DNA of 64,000 nt from Leptospira biflexa serovar Patoc strain 'Patoc 1 (Paris)' (GTDB lineage: Bacteria > Spirochaetota > Leptospiria > Leptospirales > Leptospiraceae), in the NCBI RefSeq assembly GCF_000017685.1, contig NC_010602.1, positions 2,808,501-2,872,500 of the forward strand, read 5' to 3'. Below are positions 54,875 through 62,743 of this stretch, in pieces (within the stretch, counting starts at the first letter, position 1; every line of letters starts with the position of its first letter). The position numbers were made by a program, and so were the translations under genes. The notes beneath the pieces are model-generated. The model saw nothing but the letters and a program-made list of their open reading frames with translations. It was not told the origin of the DNA and searched no databases.

Positions 54875-54891
54875 AGCAATAATTATGCCAA
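54875..54891 (-). promoter_or_regulatory. Sigma-54 promoter of the nitrate reductase gene
   Basis: On the minus strand TTGGCATAATTATTGCT matches the -24/-12 consensus (TTGGCAcg-N4-TTGCT) with GG and GC separated by exactly 10 bases. Transcription should begin near 54864, at or one base before the GTG start codon at 54863. The rest of the 417-base gap up to nirB holds a dyad GAGCA-GTTTT-TGCTC (54952-54966), the enhancer-like dyad at 54995 and the nirB promoter; no gene is apparent there. Confidence 0.7.
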
Positions 54892-54994
54892 ATGCTGAAA
54901 TTTTCATAAAAATGCTTATCCTAAGTGAAAAATTGACAAATGCAGGGAAAAGAGCAGTTTTTGCTCATTGTGTGCCGAAAGAACGGAAGCATTA

Positions 54995-55009
54995 TGTACG
55001 TATTGTACA
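54995..55009. promoter_or_regulatory. Enhancer-like dyad between nitrate reductase and nirB
   Basis: TGTAC-GTATT-GTACA is a perfect inverted repeat. It reads TGTA-N7-TACA followed by CATTTT, and the same arrangement occurs at 61114-61128 upstream of the nitrate transporter. It lies about 195 bases upstream of the nirB -24 box and about 105 from the nitrate reductase promoter, distances typical of sigma-54 activator sites, and could serve both genes. Confidence 0.55.
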
Positions 55010-55200
55010 CATTTTGCTACTAGATTCCCGAATCTCTCCCGTACGAAATCCCAAATCACTATCCTTTGGAACCGGGAAGTTGTTTTTTTTTCTAAATTCC
55101 CAACCAAAAAAGATACCTGAATTGAAAAAACGGACATTTTGAACAAATTCCTTACGGATCATGCCTAATTTAGACCCTTTTTTAAACTAGATGCCTTTCT

Positions 55201-55217
55201 TAGGTACACTTCGTGCA
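55201..55217 (+). promoter_or_regulatory. Sigma-54 promoter of the nirB operon
   Basis: TAGGTACACTTCGTGCA has GG (55203-55204) and GC (55215-55216) separated by 10 bases. It shares GGTAC-x-CTT-xx-TGCA with the nitrate transporter promoter. Predicted start near 55228 gives a leader of about 53 bases that contains a hairpin (AAAGGAACC / GGTACCTTT, 55229-55252, hexaloop GTTGTT). Confidence 0.68.
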
Positions 55218-55280
55218 TAAATATAGAGAAAGGAACCGTTGTTGGTACCTTTAGTTTGAATTCCTGGGTTAGGTAAAGAC

Positions 55281-57800
55281 ATGATCAAGCGGAAGTTAGT
55301 TGTTATTGGGAATGGAATGGTGGGTCACAGGTTCTGCGAAAAATTAGTAGAATACGGTGGAACAGACAAATTTGAAATCACTGTCCTTGGGGAAGAACCA
55401 AGACGCGCATATGACCGCGTACATCTCTCTGAATACTTTGCCAATCGATCTGCGGAATCCTTGTATCTCTCTTCACCTGATTGGTATCGAACGAATGGAA
55501 TTAAATTATTATTATCTGAGCCTGCAGTGACATTAGATACTGTTAGACGAAAATTAGTCACAAGTTTAGGAACTGAATTAGAATTTGACGAATTAATTTT
55601 TGCAACAGGATCCTCTCCCTTCATCCCACCATTAGAAGGATTAGACAAAGAAGGTGTATTTGTTTACCGTACGATAGAAGATCTTGAAGAAACTTTAGAA
55701 TATAGTAAAAAAATAAAAAAGGCAGCTGTCCTCGGAGGAGGATTACTTGGTTTGGAAGCGGCAAAGGCTCTTGTGGATTTAGGAAAAGAAACCCACGTGA
55801 TTGAATTTGCGCCGAGGCTTATGCCACGCCAATTGGATGATGGTGGAGCTGCGATTCTAAAATCAAAAATTGAAGAAATTGGAGTTGAGATCCATTTAAA
55901 CAAACAAACTGAAAAAGTTTTAGGAGAGCAAAAAATTGAAGGATTTGCTTTCAAAGATGGCGGAACCTTAGACTTCGATTTGTTAATTGTATCTGCAGGG
56001 ATTCGTCCAAGAGATGAATTGGCAAAAGAGGCTGGAATCGCTGTAGGCGATCGTGGTGGTATCATAGTTGATGATGGTATGGGTACGAATGTGTATGGAA
56101 TTTATGCCATTGGGGAAGTTGCACTCCATAGAAACTTTATCTACGGTTTAGTAGCACCAGGTTACGAAATGGCTGAAACCTTAGCCTTTAATCTTTGTAG
56201 TCCAGGCAACAAACCAAAAGTATATTCAGGATCCGATTTATCAACCAAACTGAAGTTAATTGGAGTTGAGGTTGCTTCATTTGGAGATGCACTTGGACAA
56301 AACGAACATATTCCGATTGTTTTCAAAAACCCAAGAAGTGGAGTGTATAAGAAACTTGTCATTTCACCTGATGGAAAGTATTTGCTTGGTGGAATTCTTG
56401 TGGGTGATGCAAAAGCATACGGGAACTTATTATCTTTTTATCTCAATAAAATGGAATTACCGGAAGAACCAGAAACATTGATTGTTGGATCTGTTTCTTC
56501 GGAAAATCTTTTTGGAGCTGATACTTTGCCGGATGAAGCAAAAATTTGTTCCTGCAATAATGTATCAAAAGGAGACATCCTAACAGCAATCCGAGAAAAA
56601 GAATGTTACGATATCACAAGCCTCAAAAATTGTTCGAAGGCTGGAAGTGGATGCGGTGGTTGTTTGCCCCAAGTCAATTCGATTCTCAAAGCGGAATTAA
56701 AAACGCAAGGGAAAGTAGTCACCGAACACCTTTGCGAACATTTTAAATTTTCAAGAAAAGAACTTTACCAAGTCATTAAAGTAAAATCTCTCAAATCCTT
56801 TCCTGATGTATTAAAAGAAGTGGGAAAAGGAAATGGATGCGAAATTTGTAAACCAGCTGTAGCTTCCATCATTGCGAGTATTTGGAATGAACCAATTCTA
56901 AAACATAGAGAAATCCAAGATACAAACGATAAGTATTTAGCCAACATCCAAAGAGGAGGGACTTATTCTGTCGTTCCAAGGATCCCTGGTGGTGAAATCA
57001 CTCCTGACAAACTTATCGTCATTGGAGATGTCGCCAAAAAATACAATTTGTATTGTAAAATCACTGGTGGCCAACGCATCGATTTGTTAGGTGCAAGAAT
57101 TGACCAACTACCATCAATTTGGAAAGATTTGATAGATCATGGTTTTGAAAGTGGACATGCGTATGGAAAATCAATGCGAACTGTCAAAAGTTGTGTTGGT
57201 TCCACCTGGTGTCGATTTGGCGTTCAAGATAGTACTTCATTTGCGATTAAACTTGAAGAGCGATACAAAGGAATTCGTGCCCCTCATAAACTCAAATGTG
57301 GAGTCTCTGGCTGTATCCGTGAATGTGCAGAAGCACGCGGAAAAGATTTTGGTATCATCGCAACTGAAAGAGGTTGGAACTTATACATCGGTGGGAACGG
57401 TGGAGTCAATCCAAAACATGCTATCTTATTTGCAGAAGATTTAGATGAAGATACATGTATCAAGTATATTGATCGTTATATGATGTTTTATATTAGAACA
57501 GCTGACAAACTCATGAGAACTTCTACTTGGTTAGAACAACTGGAAGGTGGCATTGAGTATTTGAAAGATGTTGTGATCAATGATCGACTTGGAATCAACT
57601 CTCAGTTAGATGAAGAGATGAAACATTTGGTCAATACTTATCATTGTGAATGGAAAGATGTAGTAGAAGACCCTGAAAAACAAAAGAAATTCAAACACTT
57701 TGTGAATAGTAACGAAACAGATCCTAACATTCAATTTACGGAAGAACGTGGTCAAATTCGACCTGTGGATTGGGTTGAAAAAGACTTGGTGAATACTTAA
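55281..57800 (+). CDS. nirB: NAD(P)H nitrite reductase, large subunit
   Basis: Reduces nitrite to ammonium in the cytoplasm with FAD, [2Fe-2S], [4Fe-4S] and siroheme. Domain order in 839 aa: FAD/NAD oxidoreductase (LVVIGNGMVGHRF at the start, AVLGGGLLGLEAAKAL near 155), a BFD-like domain (CSCNNVSKGD, GSGCGGCLPQV) plus a second Cys pair (CEICKPAV), then the siroheme part with CVGSTWC and GVSGCIRECAEA supplying the four cluster cysteines. It is intact and first in an operon with nirD, cobA, moaCB and moeA. Confidence 0.95.
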   Translation: MIKRKLVVIGNGMVGHRFCEKLVEYGGTDKFEITVLGEEPRRAYDRVHLSEYFANRSAESLYLSSPDWYRTNGIKLLLSEPAVTLDTVRRKLVTSLGTELEFDELIFATGSSPFIPPLEGLDKEGVFVYRTIEDLEETLEYSKKIKKAAVLGGGLLGLEAAKALVDLGKETHVIEFAPRLMPRQLDDGGAAILKSKIEEIGVEIHLNKQTEKVLGEQKIEGFAFKDGGTLDFDLLIVSAGIRPRDELAKEAGIAVGDRGGIIVDDGMGTNVYGIYAIGEVALHRNFIYGLVAPGYEMAETLAFNLCSPGNKPKVYSGSDLSTKLKLIGVEVASFGDALGQNEHIPIVFKNPRSGVYKKLVISPDGKYLLGGILVGDAKAYGNLLSFYLNKMELPEEPETLIVGSVSSENLFGADTLPDEAKICSCNNVSKGDILTAIREKECYDITSLKNCSKAGSGCGGCLPQVNSILKAELKTQGKVVTEHLCEHFKFSRKELYQVIKVKSLKSFPDVLKEVGKGNGCEICKPAVASIIASIWNEPILKHREIQDTNDKYLANIQRGGTYSVVPRIPGGEITPDKLIVIGDVAKKYNLYCKITGGQRIDLLGARIDQLPSIWKDLIDHGFESGHAYGKSMRTVKSCVGSTWCRFGVQDSTSFAIKLEERYKGIRAPHKLKCGVSGCIRECAEARGKDFGIIATERGWNLYIGGNGGVNPKHAILFAEDLDEDTCIKYIDRYMMFYIRTADKLMRTSTWLEQLEGGIEYLKDVVINDRLGINSQLDEEMKHLVNTYHCEWKDVVEDPEKQKKFKHFVNSNETDPNIQFTEERGQIRPVDWVEKDLVNT

Positions 57801-57816
57801 AAGAGGTAAAAATCAT

Positions 57817-58197
57817 ATGCAAACAAATCAAAATACAAAAGAAAAAGTATTCATCGGTCCAGTTTCTGAATTTGAAAGAGAAGGTGGGGTGAGTGCCAAA
57901 ATAGGAAACAAACAAATTGCTATTTTCTATTTTGAATCTAGAAATGAGTGGTATGCCTGTGACAATGCATGCCCTCACACGGGAGATATGGTTTTATCCA
58001 GAGGATTACTTGGTGATTCCAATGGAGAGCCAAAGGTAGTTTGTCCTCTTCACAAACGTAATTTTTCGCTGCAATCAGGTGAGTGCCTCAATGATGAAAA
58101 CCTGAAAGTGAGTTTGTATCAGGTACTTGTGGAGAATGGTTCTGTTTATTTAGAAATAGAGTCATCTCTTCTGCAACAACTGGGTTACACATCGTGA
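57817..58197 (+). CDS. nirD: NAD(P)H nitrite reductase, small subunit (Rieske)
   Basis: A 126-aa Rieske-type subunit that partners NirB. Both cluster motifs are complete: CDNACPHTGD (Cys-x-His) and CPLHKRNF (Cys-x-x-His), unlike NirD forms that have lost them. The ribosome site AGAGGT precedes the ATG by 7 bases. The stop overlaps the GTG of the methyltransferase gene (GTGA). Confidence 0.92.
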   Translation: MQTNQNTKEKVFIGPVSEFEREGGVSAKIGNKQIAIFYFESRNEWYACDNACPHTGDMVLSRGLLGDSNGEPKVVCPLHKRNFSLQSGECLNDENLKVSLYQVLVENGSVYLEIESSLLQQLGYTS

Positions 58198-58985
58198 ACT
58201 CTACTGCATCGGGAAAAAATCGAGGGAAGGTTTATTTGGTGGGTGCCGGACCTGGAGATCCAGAATTACTCACGATGAAAGCACTGAAAATCCTGAGAAA
58301 AGCAGACATCGTATTTTATGATGACTTAGTTTCCCCCCGAATTTTAGGAGTCTGCCGTAAAAGAATTCAAATGGTGTACGTTGGAAAACGATCAGGTATC
58401 CATAGCTGCCTGCAAGATGAAATCAATCATAAACTCATACAAGCAACACACGAATTTAATACGATCGTAAGGCTTAAAGGTGGAGACCCATCCATATTTG
58501 GAAGAGTCGGTGAAGAATATGCATCCCTACTCCAAGATGGGATCCAATGTGAAATTGTAGCCGGGATCACAACGGCCTTGGGAGTTGCGTCTTCTCTTGG
58601 TTTTCCACTCACCCACAGAGACTATGCCAGAGAAATTTTATTTTTATCAGGCCATAAAAAAGACGGTCTGAATTCTGATTCCTTTCAAAACCTAAACTGC
58701 ATTGGAAAAACGATTATCATCTATATGGGACTCAATTCTCTTGGAATGATTGTTTCTGAACTCTTAAATTCAGGAAATCATAAAGAAACGAGAATCGCTG
58801 TGATCCAAAATGCAACTTTAGATTCAGAACGTGTTTTTACTGGAAATCTGGAGACAATGGAATCCATCGTGGCAGAAAACAATGTTAAGTCACCTGCCAT
58901 CATCGTGGTTGGGGAAATTGTGCGTTTTTATGAAGAGATGAAATTTTTGAAAAATAGCTGTGCTTCCATTCTATCTCCTATATAA
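58194..58985 (+). CDS. cobA: Uroporphyrinogen-III C-methyltransferase
   Basis: Methylates uroporphyrinogen III twice to precorrin-2, the precursor of siroheme needed by NirB. The 263-aa protein carries VYLVGAGPGDPELLTMKALK, DDLVSPRIL, RLKGGDPSIFGR (SAM binding) and SSLGFPLTHRDYA. It is a stand-alone SUMT without the CysG oxidase/chelatase domain, so those steps must be encoded elsewhere. It starts inside the nirD stop. Confidence 0.93.
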   Translation: MNSTASGKNRGKVYLVGAGPGDPELLTMKALKILRKADIVFYDDLVSPRILGVCRKRIQMVYVGKRSGIHSCLQDEINHKLIQATHEFNTIVRLKGGDPSIFGRVGEEYASLLQDGIQCEIVAGITTALGVASSLGFPLTHRDYAREILFLSGHKKDGLNSDSFQNLNCIGKTIIIYMGLNSLGMIVSELLNSGNHKETRIAVIQNATLDSERVFTGNLETMESIVAENNVKSPAIIVVGEIVRFYEEMKFLKNSCASILSPI

Positions 58986-58994
58986 GGGATAGGA

Positions 58995-59909
58995 ATGAAC
59001 GATATCACGGGAAAAAGAACCACGCTCCGTTACGCGGAAGCGGAAGGCTTTGTATACTGCCAAAAAGAAACCATTCAAAGGATCAAAACAAATACACTCC
59101 CGAAAGGGGATTTGTTTGAAGTTGCAAAAGCATCAGCGCTGTTAGGTGCAAAAAAAACGTCAGACCTAATTCCACACTGTCATCCTGTGCCTATCGATTC
59201 CTTCTCCATTCAATTTGAAATCATCGATGAAAAAAATGCCGTCCGTATACTCACTCAAGCAAAATCCATTGGGAAAACAGGCATTGAAATGGAAGCATTG
59301 ACTGGCGTCACAGTTGCCGCACTTGTGATTTATGATCTTTTAAAACCGATTGATAAGTCCTTAGAAATTTCATCTATCCGCCTCTTGGAAAAAAAAGGAG
59401 GCAAAACGGACAAACACATTGCAAAATTTGCAGATGGCGCAAAAGCCAAAATTTTGGTTTGTTCCGATTCCTGTTTTGCTGGAAAAAAGCAAGACGGTTC
59501 TGGTAAAATCATCGCCGAACTTCTCTCAAACGAGGGTGTGGAAGTTTTAGAAATTAAAATTGTACCAGATGAACCAAAAGAGATAGAACAAACCATTTCC
59601 AATTGGGCAAACGAAAAAATTGATCTGATCATCACTACAGGTGGGACAGGACTTGGTCCAAGAGATAACACTACTGATACCATCAAACCCATGTTAGAGA
59701 AAGAAATTCCGGGCATTGCAGAAGTGATGAGGTCTTTTGGCCAAGATCGAACCCCATTTGCTATGTTATCTAGATCGATTGCGGGAAGCATCGGAAAGTC
59801 CATCATCATCGCAGTACCTGGAAGTAGCAATGGTTCCAAAGAAAGTATGACGGCAATACTACCTGCTGTCTTCCATGCAAAAAAAATGATGAGAGGCGAA
59901 GGGCATTGA
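58995..59909 (+). CDS. MoaC-MoaB fusion for molybdenum cofactor synthesis
   Basis: Residues 1-145 are MoaC (cyclic pyranopterin monophosphate synthase): KASALLGAKKTSDLIPHCHP, GIEMEALTGVTVAALVIYD and the catalytic Asp/Lys in YDLLKPIDK. Residues about 150-304 are MoaB/MogA, which adenylylates molybdopterin: LVCSDSCFAGKKQDGSG, DLIITTGGTGLGPRDNT and AVPGSSNGSKES. Both halves look complete. It lies 9 bases after cobA and its stop overlaps the TTG of moeA. Confidence 0.92.
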   Translation: MNDITGKRTTLRYAEAEGFVYCQKETIQRIKTNTLPKGDLFEVAKASALLGAKKTSDLIPHCHPVPIDSFSIQFEIIDEKNAVRILTQAKSIGKTGIEMEALTGVTVAALVIYDLLKPIDKSLEISSIRLLEKKGGKTDKHIAKFADGAKAKILVCSDSCFAGKKQDGSGKIIAELLSNEGVEVLEIKIVPDEPKEIEQTISNWANEKIDLIITTGGTGLGPRDNTTDTIKPMLEKEIPGIAEVMRSFGQDRTPFAMLSRSIAGSIGKSIIIAVPGSSNGSKESMTAILPAVFHAKKMMRGEGH

Positions 59910-61096
59910 TTTCCTATACCGAAGCCTTAAACTTGGTATTGAAGGAAACAAAATCTTATGGAACTGAATTCATTCCACTCAGCCAATCCATGGGTAGAGT
60001 TTTATCAGAAAATATTTTAGCAGATCGTGACTACCCACCATTCCATAGGTCCGCGATGGACGGATTTGCCATTTCCCATAAAGATTATGTGAAAGATCTC
60101 TCGTATTTTTACCAAAGAGAACTTCATGCAGGATCAACATTCACAAAACTGCCTGGTGAAACGGTGATTCGAATCATGACAGGAGCGCCAGTCCCAGATG
60201 GCTTCGATGCAGTGATCAAAATTGAAGATGCCATCCCTTCTGAGAAAAACGGAATTAAATCTGTATCCTTTCCTATGGATGGAATCTCTCTGTGGCAAAA
60301 TATCGCCAAACAAGGAGAAGATGCAAAACAAAATGATTCTCTTCTTCCTATAGGAACAAAACTTGATATCTCTGAAGTTTCGCTTCTCGCAAGTTTAGGT
60401 AAATTTTCTGTCCCGGTTTTTTCTTTGCCAAAAGTAGGAATCATTTCGACAGGAAATGAAGTGGTTCCGGTCGACTCCTCTCCTCTCCCCCACCAAATCC
60501 GTGATTCTAATTCCTATACGATTGCCTCTTCATTATTCAAATTTGGTATCATACCAAATTTTATGATCCACGTACCTGATGATGAAGTTAAAATGAAAAG
60601 TATCATAAAACAAGGATTAGATTGTGATATTTTGATTTTGTCAGGTGGTGTTTCCATGGGTGAAAAGGATTTGGTCCCTGATTTGCTAAACAAATTGGGT
60701 GTGACCAAAATCTTTCACAAAATCGCAATCAAACCTGGAAAACCAGTATGGTTTGGTAAAAATGAAACAACACTGGTCTTTGGATTGCCTGGAAATCCTT
60801 TTAGCACTCAAACATGTTTCCGAATTCTGATAGATCCATTGCTCAACTCTTCTTTTTCACAAAAAATCGAGCAACCATTGAAGTTCCCGTCACTCCATTC
60901 AAAAAAGAAAAAACATAAGCTAACAGAATTTTATCCAGTTCGATTTGTTACGAAAGAGAAAACATATTTGGAACCCATTGAATGGAATGGAAGTGGTGAT
61001 GTGAAGGCAGCTAGATTTTCCAATGGGCTTGCCATCTTTCCAAGTGAAAAAAACCAACTGGAACCGGAAATGATGATCCAATTCTTAGCTTGGTAA
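59906..61096 (+). CDS. moeA: Molybdopterin molybdenumtransferase
   Basis: Inserts molybdate into adenylylated molybdopterin. The 396-aa protein has the MoeA N-terminus ALNLVLKETKSYGTEFIPLSQSMGRVL, then DYPPFHRSAMDGFAI, the GAPVPDGFDAVI strand, GIISTGNEV, LSGGVSMGEKD and FGLPGNPFSTQTCF. The start is a TTG that overlaps the moaCB stop as TTGA, supported by tight coupling rather than by a ribosome site. Last gene of the nirB operon. Confidence 0.92.
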   Translation: MISYTEALNLVLKETKSYGTEFIPLSQSMGRVLSENILADRDYPPFHRSAMDGFAISHKDYVKDLSYFYQRELHAGSTFTKLPGETVIRIMTGAPVPDGFDAVIKIEDAIPSEKNGIKSVSFPMDGISLWQNIAKQGEDAKQNDSLLPIGTKLDISEVSLLASLGKFSVPVFSLPKVGIISTGNEVVPVDSSPLPHQIRDSNSYTIASSLFKFGIIPNFMIHVPDDEVKMKSIIKQGLDCDILILSGGVSMGEKDLVPDLLNKLGVTKIFHKIAIKPGKPVWFGKNETTLVFGLPGNPFSTQTCFRILIDPLLNSSFSQKIEQPLKFPSLHSKKKKHKLTEFYPVRFVTKEKTYLEPIEWNGSGDVKAARFSNGLAIFPSEKNQLEPEMMIQFLAW

Positions 61097-61113
61097 ATTA
61101 TTTTTCAACAAAT

Positions 61114-61128
61114 TGTACGATTCATACA
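61114..61128. promoter_or_regulatory. Enhancer-like dyad upstream of the nitrate transporter
   Basis: TGTA-CGATTCA-TACA followed by CATTTT repeats the pattern found at 54995-55009 (TGTACG then five bases then TACACATTTT in both). It lies about 122 bases upstream of the -24 box at 61250, within the normal range for an activator of sigma-54 RNA polymerase. Confidence 0.5.
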
Positions 61129-61247
61129 CATTTTATTCGTATTTTATGCGATTCTAATCTATTAAAAAATATCATCTGATTTTCTGCGGAAAAAATCGAA
61201 AAAACGCTGTGTTTTCGCTCTTTTTAGCAGATTCTCTTTTGGGACAT

Positions 61248-61264
61248 TTGGTACGCTTTTTGCA
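61248..61264 (+). promoter_or_regulatory. Sigma-54 promoter of the nitrate transporter gene
   Basis: TTGGTACGCTTTTTGCA differs from the TTGGCACG-N4-TTGCA consensus at one position; GG (61250-61251) and GC (61262-61263) are 10 bases apart. The predicted start near 61275 gives a leader of about 20 bases with AAGGAG as ribosome site, lying within an inverted repeat ATGATTCT-N8-AGAATCAT (61267-61290). Confidence 0.75.
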
Positions 61265-61294
61265 CTATGATTCTACATAAGGAGAATCATTCCC

Positions 61295-62650
61295 GTGACG
61301 ATTACACCTCATGCGAAAGCAACCAAGATCGATTTATTTAATTTCAAAACTCCCCAAATGAGGACATTCCACCTCACTTGGATTGCATTTTTTTTGTGTT
61401 TTTTTGGATGGTTTGGAATCGCACCACTCATGGTTTATGTAAGAGAGGAACTCTCTCTCACAAAGGCACAAATCGGAAACATCATCATTGCATCCGTTGC
61501 CATAACAATTTTTATGCGACTACTGATTGGATGGTTGTGTGATAAAATAGGACCAAGAATTGCCTATACCTTTCTTTTAATTTTAGGTTCCATTCCTGTT
61601 ATGAGTATTGGACTAGCCGATAGTTACCTTTCCTTTTTATTATTACGGCTTGCGATCGGTGCCATCGGTGCATCGTTTGTCATCACTCAATACCATACTT
61701 CTGTTATGTTTGCACCAAACATCATTGGTACAGCAAATGCAACCACAGCTGGTTGGGGAAATTTAGGTGGTGGTGTGACACAGATGGTGATGCCTCTGAT
61801 CTTCGGATTCTTCGTTGCATTTGGATTTACAACAGGTGTTTCATGGAGACTTGCCATGGTAGTTCCAGGGATTGCCTTATTTTTGATGGGGATACTGTAT
61901 TACTTTGGAACGCAAGATACACCTGGTGGGAATTTTAAAGATATCAAAGAAACTTATCCAACTTTCCAAGGTGGCAAAAAAAATTCACTCGCTAACTTCC
62001 TTTTGGTGATCAAAGACTCTAGAGTTTGGTTATTATTTTTAGCGTATGGTGCTTGTTTCGGTATTGAATTAACAATTAATAATATAGCTGCCTTGTATTA
62101 TGTGGATCAGTTCAAATTAACACCCGCTACAGCAGGATTAATTGCAGGACTATTTGGTTTGATGAATTTGTTTGCACGGACTCTCGGTGGAGTTTTCGGT
62201 GATAAATTTGGAATCAAATGGGGATTACGAGGTCGTGTGATTTGGTTATCTGCAGCTCTTGCTGGCGAAGGGATTTGTTTGGTATTGTTTTCACAAATGA
62301 CATCACTTGTTCTTGCAATCTCATCTATGATTGTATTTAGTTTGTTTGTTCAGATGTCTGAAGGTGCCACATTCTCTGTTGTTCCATTTGTGAATAAAAA
62401 AGCAATTGGTGCGGTATCAGGAATTGTTGGTGCTGGCGGAAACGTAGGAGCAGTCTCTGCTGGATTTTTATTCCGTGGCGAGATGACATATCAAAATGCC
62501 CTCCTAGTCATCGGTGTGGCCGTAACAATCTCTGCATTCTTCGCATTGTTAGTTCGTTTTACAATGGAAGAGGAAAAAGAAGTTGGGGAAGAAATGAACA
62601 AAATCATTCCACAAGGTGAGAAAAAATCGGAATTAGTTACCGCTTCCTAA
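61295..62650 (+). CDS. Nitrate/nitrite transporter, NarK/NasA family
   Basis: A 451-aa MFS protein with twelve spans and GTG start. The two nitrate signatures of the family are present: GASFVITQYHTSVMFAPNIIGTANATTAGWGNLGGG (by its ends, about residues 127-162) and AIGAVSGIVGAGGNVGAVSAG near residue 370, with the substrate-binding Arg residues in FMRLLIGW and the equivalent second half. It should import nitrate for the adjacent reductases. It is controlled separately by its own sigma-54 promoter. Confidence 0.92.
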   Translation: MTITPHAKATKIDLFNFKTPQMRTFHLTWIAFFLCFFGWFGIAPLMVYVREELSLTKAQIGNIIIASVAITIFMRLLIGWLCDKIGPRIAYTFLLILGSIPVMSIGLADSYLSFLLLRLAIGAIGASFVITQYHTSVMFAPNIIGTANATTAGWGNLGGGVTQMVMPLIFGFFVAFGFTTGVSWRLAMVVPGIALFLMGILYYFGTQDTPGGNFKDIKETYPTFQGGKKNSLANFLLVIKDSRVWLLFLAYGACFGIELTINNIAALYYVDQFKLTPATAGLIAGLFGLMNLFARTLGGVFGDKFGIKWGLRGRVIWLSAALAGEGICLVLFSQMTSLVLAISSMIVFSLFVQMSEGATFSVVPFVNKKAIGAVSGIVGAGGNVGAVSAGFLFRGEMTYQNALLVIGVAVTISAFFALLVRFTMEEEKEVGEEMNKIIPQGEKKSELVTAS

Positions 62651-62674
62651 TCACAGAAACGAATACAATTTTCA

Positions 62675-62706
62675 TTTGAGAGGCAATTTTACACTTGTCT
62701 CTCAAA
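62675..62706 (+). terminator. Terminator after the nitrate transporter gene
   Basis: TTTGAGAGGCAA pairs with TTGTCTCTCAAA (12 bp, one G-T) around the loop TTTTACAC, followed by AAATTTCTTTTC. It lies 24 bases after the transporter stop and before the next gene's ribosome site, so it probably separates the two units at least partly; the T-tract is broken. Confidence 0.55.
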
Positions 62707-62743
62707 AATTTCTTTTCTAAACTTCTTGTTTTAGGAGAGAGAT

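Noticed and set aside
54858..55142. 94-codon frame between nitrate reductase and nirB
   Set aside because: It covers the promoters and enhancer-like dyad, has no ribosome site, and its translation resembles no protein; treated as regulatory space.
55229..55252. ANTAR-type antitermination element
   Set aside because: Only one hairpin is seen, the loop lacks the conserved A at position 1, and no terminator stem overlaps it; kept only as a low-interest leader hairpin.
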